Shown here: positions 1 through 11,100 of the stretch, piece by piece | Position numbering within the stretch: the first letter of the stretch is position 1 | Layout: each line of letters starts with the position of its first letter | Assembly (NCBI GenBank): GCA_946803715.1 | Contig: CAMPET010000019.1 | Coordinates: forward strand, 242,210 to 261,339 | DNA: 19,130 nucleotides | Direction of reading: 5' to 3' | Source: Beroe ovata | Lineage: Eukaryota; Ctenophora; Nuda; Beroida; Beroidae | Translations under genes and position numbers: made by a program | The notes under the pieces: generated by a model | Told to the model about the DNA's origin: nothing | Database searches by the model: none | Seen by the model: the letters and a program-made list of their open reading frames with translations, nothing else

Positions 1-37
<37 letters not shown>

Positions 38-69
38 TACGAGTGTGTGTGTACTCTGCTCTCTCTCTC
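1..69. repeat. CA/GT/CT microsatellite block
   Basis: An uninterrupted CA run fills 1-35 and may extend beyond the window. It is followed by a short GT run (43-52) and a CT-rich run (about 58-69). The CA and GT runs are complementary and could pair as a small hairpin. This is simple-sequence repeat DNA with no gene attached. Confidence 0.95.
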
Positions 70-693
70 CCTCATCAAGTACACGTCGTATGATGATACT
101 GCAAGCCGAGCACGCTCTTACTAAATACTGCACACTTCCCTATCGGGTATAATGCCCTGACAATGATCCATAGTGAGAACGCATATTATGAGAGCAGATT
201 GTGTAGTGGAGCCATCATATTATGCTGCCATTGTGATATGACTCATTGTAATGGAGATAACTTGGGGATATTATCAGTGCGGTAATTGGTCAATTAAGCG
301 CTATAATTAGTCAGGTGTAATGGTGAGAGTATGCGCTTGCTATAATATTGACACCAATTTCAACATTTTGACATCACTTGACACCAGTCTGCTCACAATT
401 GACGCCAATTTCTCCGACCATGCCGAGTTATGAAGATCTGTATGATGACACTGCTTTTCACAAACCCATGATGATTTACAATCCAGCTGATATTTGAATC
501 CGTTAAATTTTCGGCGACCAATGGTGTTGGCAATCCTCAATCTATGGTTATTCAAATTTTGGCGATGGAATAATTGTTTTTAGGATTTTCAAAGAACAGT
601 AATCTAACAATCCTTCTTTCATCAAGGCGGCCCTATTCCACCATAATATGACTCAATTATGCATGCTCAAAGTTGTGTCGAGTATATACAAAC

Positions 694-747
694 CACGTGC
701 TAAAGGTACCATTTCAGTGCCACAGACCACGTGCTGAAGACCACGTG
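694..747. promoter_or_regulatory. Trio of CACGTG E-boxes upstream of the large gene
   Basis: Three perfect CACGTG palindromes lie at 694-699, 728-733 and 742-747, each preceded by AC, and an ACGTG half-match follows near 756. This is the core site for bHLH or bHLH-Zip factors (MYC/MAX, USF, MITF, bHLH-PAS types). They sit 420-470 bp before the ATG at 1165. Clustering is seen directly; a promoter role is inferred. Confidence 0.45.
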
Positions 748-1164
748 ACACAATGACGTGTCTGTGAACGCTCCACTGCTCCCCTGTAACTCACTGTGGA
801 ACTGCAAATCCGGTAAATATAGCATTCTTGATTAACTTAGGTAAATCATTGTAACTTGAAGTAGTAGTGGTTGTACAGTGTACACACCATACTTGTCTCT
901 TTTTGTTCTGAAATTTCACTTCACCTGATCGAATTGTACTAGTGCGATCCCCAATAATTCACGAATCTTGACTAATCAAATGTAAAGAATATATTATTTC
1001 TCCAGTATATGTTTTGTACTTCATCTTACCACATAAAATCCTAGTTATCACCCTTCATGAATTGGTTGTGCCCTGTCATTAATAATTCATGAAATGATAT
1101 TACAGCACAAGTATAATACGTTTCTGCAGCTGTTATTTATGGCCCGATGGAACTAATGTGAATC

Positions 1165-4100
1165 ATGAAGTCCAGAACAGCGGAGCACAGAAAACTGTGG
1201 TGCTATCTCCTGATCATAACCTGTCTCTTCCTCGCTCCTGCAGTGTGTCAACGCGACACTGTGCATGACTCAACCTTTCACCTGTTTTCAGACCTCGACT
1301 ATCCAGATATCGGATACTTGGAAGAGACAAAGTGGCATGGTTTCTGGCATCGTGATTGGGAGGGCTATGATTTCAACAACAGGAACTATGAAAAAGCCAA
1401 AGTTTCTCCCAGCAGCTGCTCTATCACAGAGGGTGGAGTCTTGGATTGTGGGAAAATGTCTTCTTCTGAAACCACAGTGGAAGTCATAGGAAATGAAGAT
1501 GTTACGAGCATCAAATTCAATTCCTTCCCAAAGACAAACAATATTCAGTTTCTCAGACTTGTTGGGCTCAGCAACTTGAACCACATCGATGACGATGCAT
1601 TTGATCACCTGACAGATCTTACAGAGCTTGTTTTGTCAGGAACAAATGTAGCAAAGCTTCCAGTGTTCGAAAAATCATACCCATCTCTGGAACTTGTTGA
1701 TTTCTACAACAATAAAATAGACAAGATATTCGCGGGCGCTTTCAATAATTGCCCTAAGCTCAAACAGGTCAATTTTGGGAAGAATTTGTTGACTTACATA
1801 GCTTCATCGGCATTGAATGGGACTAAAACGGAACTGTTGACCTTACATAGTAATCGTCTTGGGTATGCTCCAAATTTAGTGGGGATAGAGGAATCAATAA
1901 AGTATTTGGGTCTTGAAAACAATGCAATTGATGTTGTTCCAAAGTACAGTTTTCAGTCCTACCCATTTTTAGTTCATCTCAATATAAGCTACAATCCCAT
2001 CACCAGATTCGAACATGATTGTTTTGATTCCCTTGGTAAGCTTCGGTTCTTGGAGCTCATTTCTCTGTCAGGAGCGAAGACTGAGATTCCGTTCAATCTG
2101 TTCAACGGAGCACCAGAGCTTGTGTTCCTCACTTTGGACCATTCTAGGGAGTTGATTTTGACTGGAAAAACAATTGAAGTCACACCAAGTCTTCGGGGGT
2201 TTTCAGCTCAGCATTGTGCGCTCCATGGGATTGATTTTCGGTGTTTCGAGGGAGAAAACGCATTAACTCATCTGTGGCTGGATGGCAATGAGATTAGTTC
2301 TCTGCTTCACTCGATGTTCATTCACACCAGCTTTGGGAAGTTAGAGAAGTTATACCTCAGCGACAATCAGATCACTGACATAGAATGGTTTACTGATGAC
2401 GAATTCATCGACAGGACAAGAATCATCAAAAACCACTACAAATTCGTGAATGAGACCAGTTTTCCTTCCCTCCCTCAGCTATCGGTTCTGGACCTCAGTG
2501 GGAACAGAATATCAGGAATCCGGAGTAATGCATTCCAATCATTAGCTCGTTTACAGCAACTTTACATGAATAGGAACAAGCTGAAGAATAGTGAAATCGA
2601 AGCGGATGCTTTCAGTGGGCTGAATGGACTCCAAGTGTTGATGCTGGAGTATAATGACTTGAATTCCGTACCATCAGCTGTGTATAGTCTGAGTAACTTG
2701 CAGAGATTTAGTATGAAGGGAAACACCCTGAATTTCATTCTCTCCCAAGACTTTACCGCACTTACTAAGTTGCGACTTCTTAACGTGGCAAGCAATCGGA
2801 TTATACTGATCGAAAACGAAGCCTTCCCTGAATCTGTTGAAGAATTCTACATGGCAGACAACAAATTCAACTTCATTGATACGCAAATCTTTCATGGTTT
2901 ACCGAATTTGAGGGTCTTGTCGTTGTCAAGCAACAGAATAACAGGCTTGCCAGATGGAATCTTCTCTCAGAACACCAATCTTGAGAGTATCTATCTGAAT
3001 AACAATTTCTTGCGGTTCATCAATGAAACACACTTTAATAACTGCAAGCTTACTGGTGATATATACTTACAAAATAACCAACTTGCTTACATTGCTGAAA
3101 ACAGCTTTGAACAAGTTAGGACCGCTCGAAATTTCCTGCTGAACAACAATGAACTTTACGCAATTCCCACTATCGGAATGTTTCAGAATATGGCAGTTGA
3201 AGAAAAAATTCGTCTTGATAACAACAGAATAACTCATTTGAAATCAAACACTTTCAGTGGGATATCATGTCGTTATTTCAAGATTAACGATAATGATATA
3301 ATTGAAATTGAAAGCTTGGCATTCAACCAAGTCACTGTCACTTCTCGTCTCGCCAAGTTGACAACAGTTTTTGATATCAGTAACAATCCTCTGAGAAGTC
3401 TTCATGAATATGCTTTCAACAGAGTAGCAATTGACAGTCGAGCTGTGTTCACAAATCTCAAGTATCTCAGAAGTATACCCTCCTATGCTTTTGCTGAGCT
3501 CTCAGCAGATACGGCTCTTTTCAACCAGAATAATATCGAGATCGTCCAGTCCCATGCATTCCATGATATTGAAATAAAAAATGGTTTATACCTCAATGAC
3601 ATAGGACTGAAGTGGATTGACAGGAAATGCATAACTGGTTCTGTAAAGCAACTTCATTTGAACGATAACCGGATTTCGAAGGTTCCTGGGGGAGCATTGT
3701 TCTACGTGACAGGCAACTCTGAGCTCCGGCTGAACAATAACAACATCGAAGTTGTCGAATCCAGTGCGTTGCCGGATCCTGACGAATTCATAGATCTCTC
3801 AAATAACGAAATTAAACTTCTTACTGAGAAGATGTTTGTCCAAAACGAGAACACGAAATACTTGTACTTACAGTCTAACGAAATAAGGAGGACAGAAAGT
3901 GATGTTTTCCCCACAATGACAGCTCTAACAGAACTGAATCTTAACAATAACATGCTCAGTGAGGTCACAGACGATCTCTTCAGTGGACTTGAATCTTTAT
4001 CTGTCCTCAACTTGAATAACAACAGGATCAGACACTTTGGTGCCCAGAACGGTATGCCACATTTAGAAACCATTAATTTGGGTAGCAACAAAATTTCCCA

Positions 4101-5190
4101 GTTGGATGCCACATTGTTCGAAAGTGGCATCGATTTGACATCTCTCGATCTCAGTGGCAATGAGTTGTCTTGTGGATGCGGTTTGTTCCGTGTACTTGAA
4201 GCTGTCAAGGATGCTGTAACCGGGGCAACATGTTCAAATCCAACCCATCTTGTTGGAACATTGCTCAACAAAGATGAGCAGAGCAGCCCTCAATACTTTG
4301 GGAATATAATGCTATCGTCTCTTCTTGTCTGTGAACCAGTTGATCTTCGTGCTGAAAAACTTTCAGAAGCTTCCTTCCGCCTTAGTTGGACCTCTCCACC
4401 AGAAGGCGCATTTGAGATGAGCTATGCTGTGGTTTGCACTGATGAAGATGGTGAAACAACATTTTCGGAGGACAATTTAGAGAATCCATCAGTCGAAATA
4501 GCTCACGAGGGAAATCTTCCGTATTTCTGTTGTGTGTCTTTGAATCTTCAATCTGGGCAGAAAGAAATTTCAAGTAGCTGGAGTTCGGTGGTGAGTTTCA
4601 GGGATGATGTGCCACCCATTGATGACTTTAACTGTCAAGATGGAGACAGATGTCATGTTCTGAAGGCTGAATATTATAAGTTGAGTCGTGATGTACATCT
4701 TTTCATCGGATACGGACCAAGGGAAGCCATCAGAGACCCTCATTATAAGAGAACTTTGGTTCTGAACTACCTGTACAAGAAAAGTGACATGGATATCAAC
4801 GATGATTTTGTTGATTGGTTCGGTCCTGTGGCAGACAAGAACGTTCTTACAAAAGGCATTCTAACATTAAAGGAGACAGTTGAAGATGGATACCGGATCT
4901 TTGCTGAACGATTTTACCCAGTTGAAGATGCTTTTGAACAATTCTCCAGAGATTGTGATAATAATGTCCGGCCCTTAGGTTTCAATGCAAAGTTATCCAC
5001 ATCAATTATTCGAACACAGCACGAGGTCCTAAAACTGGGAATGGTCGATGAGGCCTGGGTATATCTAGGAGGAATCTTGTTGGTGGAATTGATATCCCCC
5101 GATGATGAAAACCGAGCATGTACTGAGATATTGCTTCTAGACGAAATTGCAGAAGTGTGGACTGGAGTGATGAATGTTCAGCAGTGTGAA
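1165..5190 (+). CDS. Exon 1: signal peptide, LRR array, LRRCT, FN3-like, fibro-slime-like domain
   Basis: A single 1,342-codon exon. The N-terminus has a basic start, then a hydrophobic core (CYLLIITCLFLAPAVC), typical of a signal peptide. About 30 leucine-rich repeats follow with recurring LxLxxN cores, including LDLSGN near residues 435 and 990. The LRR cap shows the usual LSCGCGLF start with downstream cysteines. An FN3-like domain follows (LSW core, SSSWSSVVSF end). Residues 1165-1332 resemble the fibro-slime family: a phenylalanine/proline block (RFYPVEDAFEQF), then EAWVYLGGILLVEL, matching the family's DDVWVFINGKLVVDL-type core. The open frame runs on to a TGA at 5221-5223, but a strong donor (GAA|GTGAGT) at 5190 joins in phase 0 to exon 2. 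The ATG at 1165 is chosen because the signal peptide follows directly. Confidence 0.92.
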
Positions 5191-8100
5191 GTGAGTGAGA
5201 TATCTTCATACTGTGTCTGCTGATTGCGGCTGATGATGGCATGGCGTTGCTATTGATTGTCAGGATTCCACAGTCAAACATGATTTCGTCATAGTGATGC
5301 ATGATATCAATAGTGAGTTCAATGATTGGATTACAAACTACAATCAAACGCAAGTTGATTTTTTTGCAATGGTATCACTGTCACTTCCTCCAATAGTTTT
5401 GAATGACTGTTATTTCCAGGTAGATAAAACTACAGATTCGATGGTTGAAGTTCTGGTTGGAGACAAGTCCAAATTAGAGATATTTCTCAGTCAGCGATGG
5501 AGTTGTGAATCACAATTGTATCTTGAAATGACAAATTTCCAACTTGTCAGTGAAACTGACTACGACAATCAGGAACCGACCTACATATTCGATGCTACTG
5601 AGGAAGCAACAGTTGGGGGATTCATTGCATCCATTGATCTCAGTAATCCCTTTACCACTGACTCTTACAAAATTGAAATCCTGAATGATAATAGATTCTT
5701 CCATTTTATTGATGATCCAGACGAAGTGGTTCCTGATAAACCACCAAGAGATGAAGTTGATCCTGGTTTTGGAATACCGCCGTATGTACCATACACGGAT
5801 GAGGAACCACCAGAATCCCTAACAGAAGAAACAACTTTTAACCTTGCTGGCAATAATGTGATACTTATACTAGCTAAACAACTTGACTTTAGCCTAATCA
5901 GTGAAATGAGGATAGGATACAAGATAACTTCAACTCTTCCCGATGGCAGTGAATTTTCCTCCACGGGAGTAATATTGATCAGAATTCACGACTATAACAA
6001 CCACTGGCCAGCTTCCGCACTGGAGACTTATGTTTGGGATGGCAATGTATGTGCTCTTACCACCACTCCCCTCCTAGTGGAAGCATCGGATGAAGATGAA
6101 ACTGTCAACTCCGAGCTGGAGTTCTACATAGGACGCATCACTCGTCCTCAAAATGAGACTTTTTACAAGGAGGTTCAGGAGTTGTACCTCTATGAGGACG
6201 TCATGCTGGACTATGAGGTGACAATACACATTCTGGACAAGGGGAGTCCTCGATTGGGAAGTACAGCACAGGTTGCCGTCACCCTCAGTGCAGCTTGTGT
6301 TACAACACTGGAGTTCGAAATAGGGCTGGATTCCGGAGAGTTTTTCACCAAGGCACCCGGTTATCACTCGTCAAGTGATAAGAAGTATTGCGATTCATGC
6401 GAAGCCGGGTACTATTGTACAGGTTACGGGACCCGTTGTCGGTGCACAACTTGTGACCTGGAGGTTATGCAACCAGATGGATCGTATGAGATTGTGGCAA
6501 CTGATTCCTCTTGTCAACGTAGTCAAACTGAATTCTCATTCGGGGGTGCGTCAGACTGCAGCCCCTGTAAGGATGGTTGGCTTTGTGAGAGTGGCATTGC
6601 TCAACCGGTATTGGATCCCTCCTTGTACATTGAAACCTGCACCAATGAAGCATGTCCAGATCCATTGCCATGCCCAGCAGGGGCTGCATGCATGTTTGGT
6701 GTTAAAGTGGACTGTCAACCGGGCACTTCGGGTAACGGTGTGAGATGCGACTTCTGTCCTCCCGGCAGGTACTCAGATGAGGTGAACGCAGCTGAGTGCA
6801 AATGCTGTCCACACGGGTTTGAATCATCGCACAAGAAAGAGTTCTGCGTCCCGTGTGCTTTTAACGAAGTGTCGTACGGCTGTCACCAGTGTGTACCATG
6901 CCCGAGCAGGGAGGAGTGCCCCTGTCTGGAATCGAGTCCCTGTTTCCCGGGCGTGCAGTGTGTAAACGACCCCAGTGCGGAGGATGGGGCTCTCTGCCTG
7001 GACTGCCCGGAGGGAACTGAAGGAGATGGCAGAGACTGTAGCGATATCAATGAGTGTGAAGTTGTGGGTGCTTGCTTTGACACATGCCACAACAAGGAGC
7101 ACGGGTATGAGTGTGGTCCTTGTCCTGGGGGGTATTCGGGCGAAACTCCGTCAGGTATACATGCTATGGTCACTTATCACGTGTCACTTATCACGTGTCA
7201 CTTATCACGTGTCACTTATCACGTGTCACTTATAACGTGTTAGATACTCGTCAGCAGTTTCATGATATCAGTCCTGGAGCTATAAACACTCGAATTCTAG
7301 GTCACATTTTCACATTTTTCTAACTATTCTATTCCTACCTATTTCACAGTTTTTCACAGTTTTTCCCTATTTCAGGAATCGGGAGGGATTACGCTGCTGA
7401 TAATCAGCAAGTTTGCACCGATGTTGATGAGTGTCTGTCTAATAACGGTGGATGCGGGGATCATGTTATCTGTGAAAATAACATAGGTAGCTGTACAATG
7501 CCCATCAACTGATTTGGAATATTTCTCGTGTTCTAGCTATATAGATTCTCGCTAAACTTAGCATCTTCTGATCACCTCTAGATAATCAATCCCCCCCAGG
7601 AGGGCCTCCCACCTGCGCTGTGTGCGAGGAAGGGTACACCATTGCAGGAGGGGATCCCATTACCTGCAGGAGAGCCAATCCCTGTGAGGAGGAGGACGCG
7701 TGCGCTGAGAATGCCCGGTGTGTCTTCACCAAGCCGCTACACCATGCCTGCTTCTGCCATATTGGATACGCAGGTTTGCTCATCTATCCTCCATATGCTA
7801 GCCAGCAGCAATATGAAAGTCATGCCAGATCCCTGTGGATAATTTACATGCCACATCACTGCTCAGTGCTCATGATACTCTCACACAATTTCCCAATCTC
7901 AGGAGACCCCGACAAAGGAGGGGAATGTGGGATTGACAGCGATGCAGATGGGTATCCTGACAATAATCTCAACTGTCAGGGATCCAGGTGTCAGGCAGAC
8001 AACTGCCCTGCAATACCTAACATCAGCCAGGTAACATCAGCCAGGTAACATCAGCCAGGTAACATCAGCCAGGTAACATTCGGGCTGTGGAGATTTCCAT

Positions 8101-11100
8101 TGATTGTGACAATTACTGCATGTTTCATTATCAGCTCATGTGATATTCTGTCCTTAGCAACGCAGGACTGAAATACACATATATCCAGGAATAGCATATT
8201 CTGTACTCCCTGCCACCTGTGACTCAGACTGACACATTAGATTGAGCTCACTCATCCTCTAAATAAAATAAGAAAATATAGTGAGAGGAACCATATCTAT
8301 TAAACGTCGGTTTGAAAGGAGGATGCTGATTTGCATTGAATCTCTGTCTAACGATCGCATTTCATATGTCTGAGACTACAATTACACACTAGATACACAC
8401 ATGCAATTATACCCCCCTACCCGCCTACCCCCTAGTCCGATACTGACGGTGACAATATCGGAGATGCGTGCGACCCGGACCTCGATGAGGATGGCCTGCC
8501 CAATGAAGAGGATATCTGCCCGTATGACGTCATCGTCACCTACATTGACACCGATGGAGATGGCGTGGGAGACCTGTGTGACAACTGTCCTGAAGTGTGG
8601 GTATAATGTTGATTGAATTGTATATTGTTGGGGAGTGGGTTTTATTATGTAAGAAAGAGGCTCAATTCTTTTGAATTCTTGATTAGCAATACCTCATCAC
8701 ATTTACTGTCACTTAAAATCACATATTTCACTTAACCCACAACTCCTCTGATCAGATGGAACGCTGACCAACTGAATGTTGATCGTGACGAGTTCGGCGA
8801 TGAGTGTGACGATAACGCGGATAATGACAACAGANTATCCTCCATATGCTAGCCAGCAGCAATATGAATGTCATGCCAGGTCCCTGTGGATAATTTACAT
8901 GCCGCATTGCACTGCTCACTGCTCAGTGCTTCTCTCACACAATTTCCCCATCTCAGGAGACCCAAACAAAGGAGGGGAATGTGGGATTGACAGCGATGCA
9001 GATGGGTATCCTGACACTAATCTCAACTGTCAGGGATCCAGGTGTCAGGCAGACAACTGCCCCGCAATACCTAACATCAGCCAGGTAACATCAGCCAGGT
9101 AATATCAGCCAGGTAACATCTCCCAGGTTACATCTGAGATACAGAGAACGTGGTGATTTCCATTTATAGTCATAGTGAAAAATTGTTTCATTGTCAGCTC
9201 ATGTGATATTCTGTCCTTAGCAACGCAGGACTGAAATTCACATATATCCATGAATAGCATATTCTGTACTGCCTGCCACCTGAGACTACAATTACACACA
9301 AGATACACACATGCAATTATACCCCCCACCCGCCCCCCCCTTAGTCCGATAGTGACGGTGACAATATCGGAGATGCGTGCGACCCGGACCTCGATGAGGA
9401 TGGTCTGCCTAATGAAGAGGACATCTGTCCGTATGACGTCACCGTCACCTACATTGACACCGATGGAGATGGCGTGGGAGACCTATGTGACAACTGTCCT
9501 GAAGTGTGGGTATAATGTTGATTGAATTGTATTTTGTTGGGGAGTGGGTTTTATCATGAAAGAAAGAGGCTCAATTCTTTTGTATTATTGATTAGCAATA
9601 CATCATTACATTTACTGTCACTTAAAATCACATATTTCACTTAACCCACAACTCCTCTGATCAGGTGGAACGCTGACCAACTGAATGTTGATCGTGACGA
9701 GTTCGGTGATGAGTGTGACGATAACGCGGATAATGACAACAGACCTGACTCTCAGGACAACTGCCCACTTATTCCAAACTCTAGTCAGGTTAGTACTGGG
9801 ATATGAGCTACTCGTCATGTGACTCCTAACATCTGAGAAGAAATTAAAATTTTCGTCAATTTTCCGATGAGCTAGGTCAAAAATTCCTCCGGATTCGAAT
9901 TCTACGCCAAAAAATAGGCCAGGAACACTTATTTCTCGTATGCCCCCTATGGAATCGTTTTCGGCCGTTTTTAGGTATCGGTGTGTCCCATTGATTTTCG
10001 TGTTTTTGCTGTGTTAGCTTCCCAGAGGTTTGAATTCGTCATTTGGGCGTGGTTTCACGGCGAAAATGAACTTCAAATGGTATCGTCAGTGCCAGTAAAG
10101 TCCTCATTTTAGACCATCGAAATCGAAGTATAAAAGTGTGGAGTCACTCACTTCATTTTTACCGATACCCAGATCAGAAACTCGAAGAAATGTTTTTGTC
10201 CCATTTCCATGCTAATACTGCATATCCCCATGTTTTTTGGGCGCTGAATCGATTCCCGGTCGAATTTTAGCCCTATCTCGCTCCCCTGAAGAGCTGTTCG
10301 TCAGGTGACTTCTCACCTGACATCTGAGAAGAAATGAGAATTTTCCTCGATTTCCTGATGATCTAGCTCAAAAATTCCTCCGGATTCGAATTCTACGTCA
10401 AAAAATAGGCCAGGAACACCTATTTCTAGTATGCCTCCTGTGAAATAGTTTTTTGCCGTTTTTAGGTATCGGTGTGTCCCATTGATTTTCGCGATATTGC
10501 TGTGTTAGCTTCCCAGAGGTTTGAAATCGTCATTTGGGCGTGGTTTCACGGCGAGTATGAACTTCAAATGATTGCAAAGAAGGTTGATACTTGTAGTGCG
10601 AGAGTAGGAGAGATGACTTGGCGGAATAATGGTATCGTCAGTGCCAGTAAAGTCCTCATTTTAGACCATCAAAATCGAAGTATAAAAGTGTGGAGTCACT
10701 CACTTCATTTTTACCGATACCCAGATCAGAAACCCGAAGAAAATTTTTTGGTCCATTTCCATGCAAATACTATGTATCCCCACGTGTTTTTGGGCGCTGA
10801 ATCGATTCCCGGTCGAATTTTAGCCCTATCTCGCCCCCCTGAAGAGCTGTTCGTCAGGTGACTTCTATTCTGTAATAACGTCGTTCTATTTTATAACTAC
10901 GACGTTAGGAGCTCAATATTATGTTATTAGAAATACGAGAGCGAATATTATAGAGTAAAATAACACTTCCCATATAATATTTCAAACCCCTGCACTTGAG
11001 TTACATAACTCCATTCTGATGGAGCTGTAACTTGAGTTGTCACGGTAACTCGTTATTCCTGATTTAGAGAGACAGTGACAGGGACGGAGTGGGTGACGAA

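Larger units (their letters stand above)
1..1164. other. Non-coding 5' flank of the large matrix-protein gene
   Basis: I see no convincing gene here. The stretch is AT-rich and holds a CA/GT/CT microsatellite block at its left end, a trio of CACGTG boxes at 694-747 and a TATA-like stretch near 681-688. A 71-codon reverse-strand open frame at 340-555 has no recognisable domain, signal peptide or splice context. The promoter and any 5' untranslated exon of the gene starting at 1165 presumably lie here, but no start site can be fixed by eye. Confidence 0.6.
7785..8834 (+). repeat. Copy 1 of a duplicated exon 5-7 segment, ending at an N
   Basis: This 1,050-bp segment (intron 4 tail, exon 5, intron, exon 6, intron, first part of exon 7) recurs at 8836-9743 with scattered substitutions and one large indel: about 147 bp near 8220-8370 are absent from copy 2. 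It stops in mid-exon directly before the single N at 8835. It is best explained as the overlapping end of one contig carrying one haplotype, not merged with the next contig. Confidence 0.9.
8836..9743 (+). repeat. Copy 2 of the duplicated exon 5-7 segment
   Basis: It begins with the same bases found at 7785 in intron 4 and runs in parallel with copy 1 up to the point where copy 1 meets the N. Exon differences are few and mostly silent, with a handful of replacements (for example DPD to DPN, PDN to PDT, VIVTY to VTVTY). This level fits heterozygous alleles. Beyond 9743 the sequence is single-copy and completes exon 7. Confidence 0.9.
9789..11067 (+). other. Intron 7 (1,279 bp)
   Basis: The largest intron of the gene. 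It consists mainly of the two tandem repeat copies (9823-10861), followed by about 200 bp of AT-rich sequence and the acceptor CTGATTTAG. No exon is seen in it: the type 3 repeat reading continues directly from the exon ending at 9788 to the exon starting at 11068. Confidence 0.8.

Noticed and set aside
340-555. 71-codon reverse-strand open frame
   Set aside because: No domain, signal peptide, splice sites or codon pattern that suggests coding; fits chance in AT-rich DNA.
3702-4271. 189-codon reverse-strand frame opposite the LRR array
   Set aside because: It lies fully antisense to a clear LRR coding region, and repeated leucine codons produce long antisense frames.
1165-5223. Exon 1 as a complete single-exon LRR gene ending at 5223
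   Set aside because: Possible as an intron-retention isoform, but the GTGAGT donor at 5190 and in-frame continuation make the longer model more likely.
5294-7243. A separate gene starting at the ATG near 5297
   Set aside because: No signal peptide follows that ATG although all downstream domains are extracellular. The frame is open upstream to 5237 and joins exon 1 in phase 0 through a strong donor.
7785-9743. True internal exon duplication lengthening the type 3 repeats
   Set aside because: One copy ends in mid-exon at an N and lacks a splice donor; an unmerged haplotype explains it better.
10472-10861. 129-codon frame in intron 7 as a gene or missed exon
   Set aside because: It sits in a repeated element, is frame-shifted in the neighbouring copy, and the thrombospondin reading joins cleanly without it.
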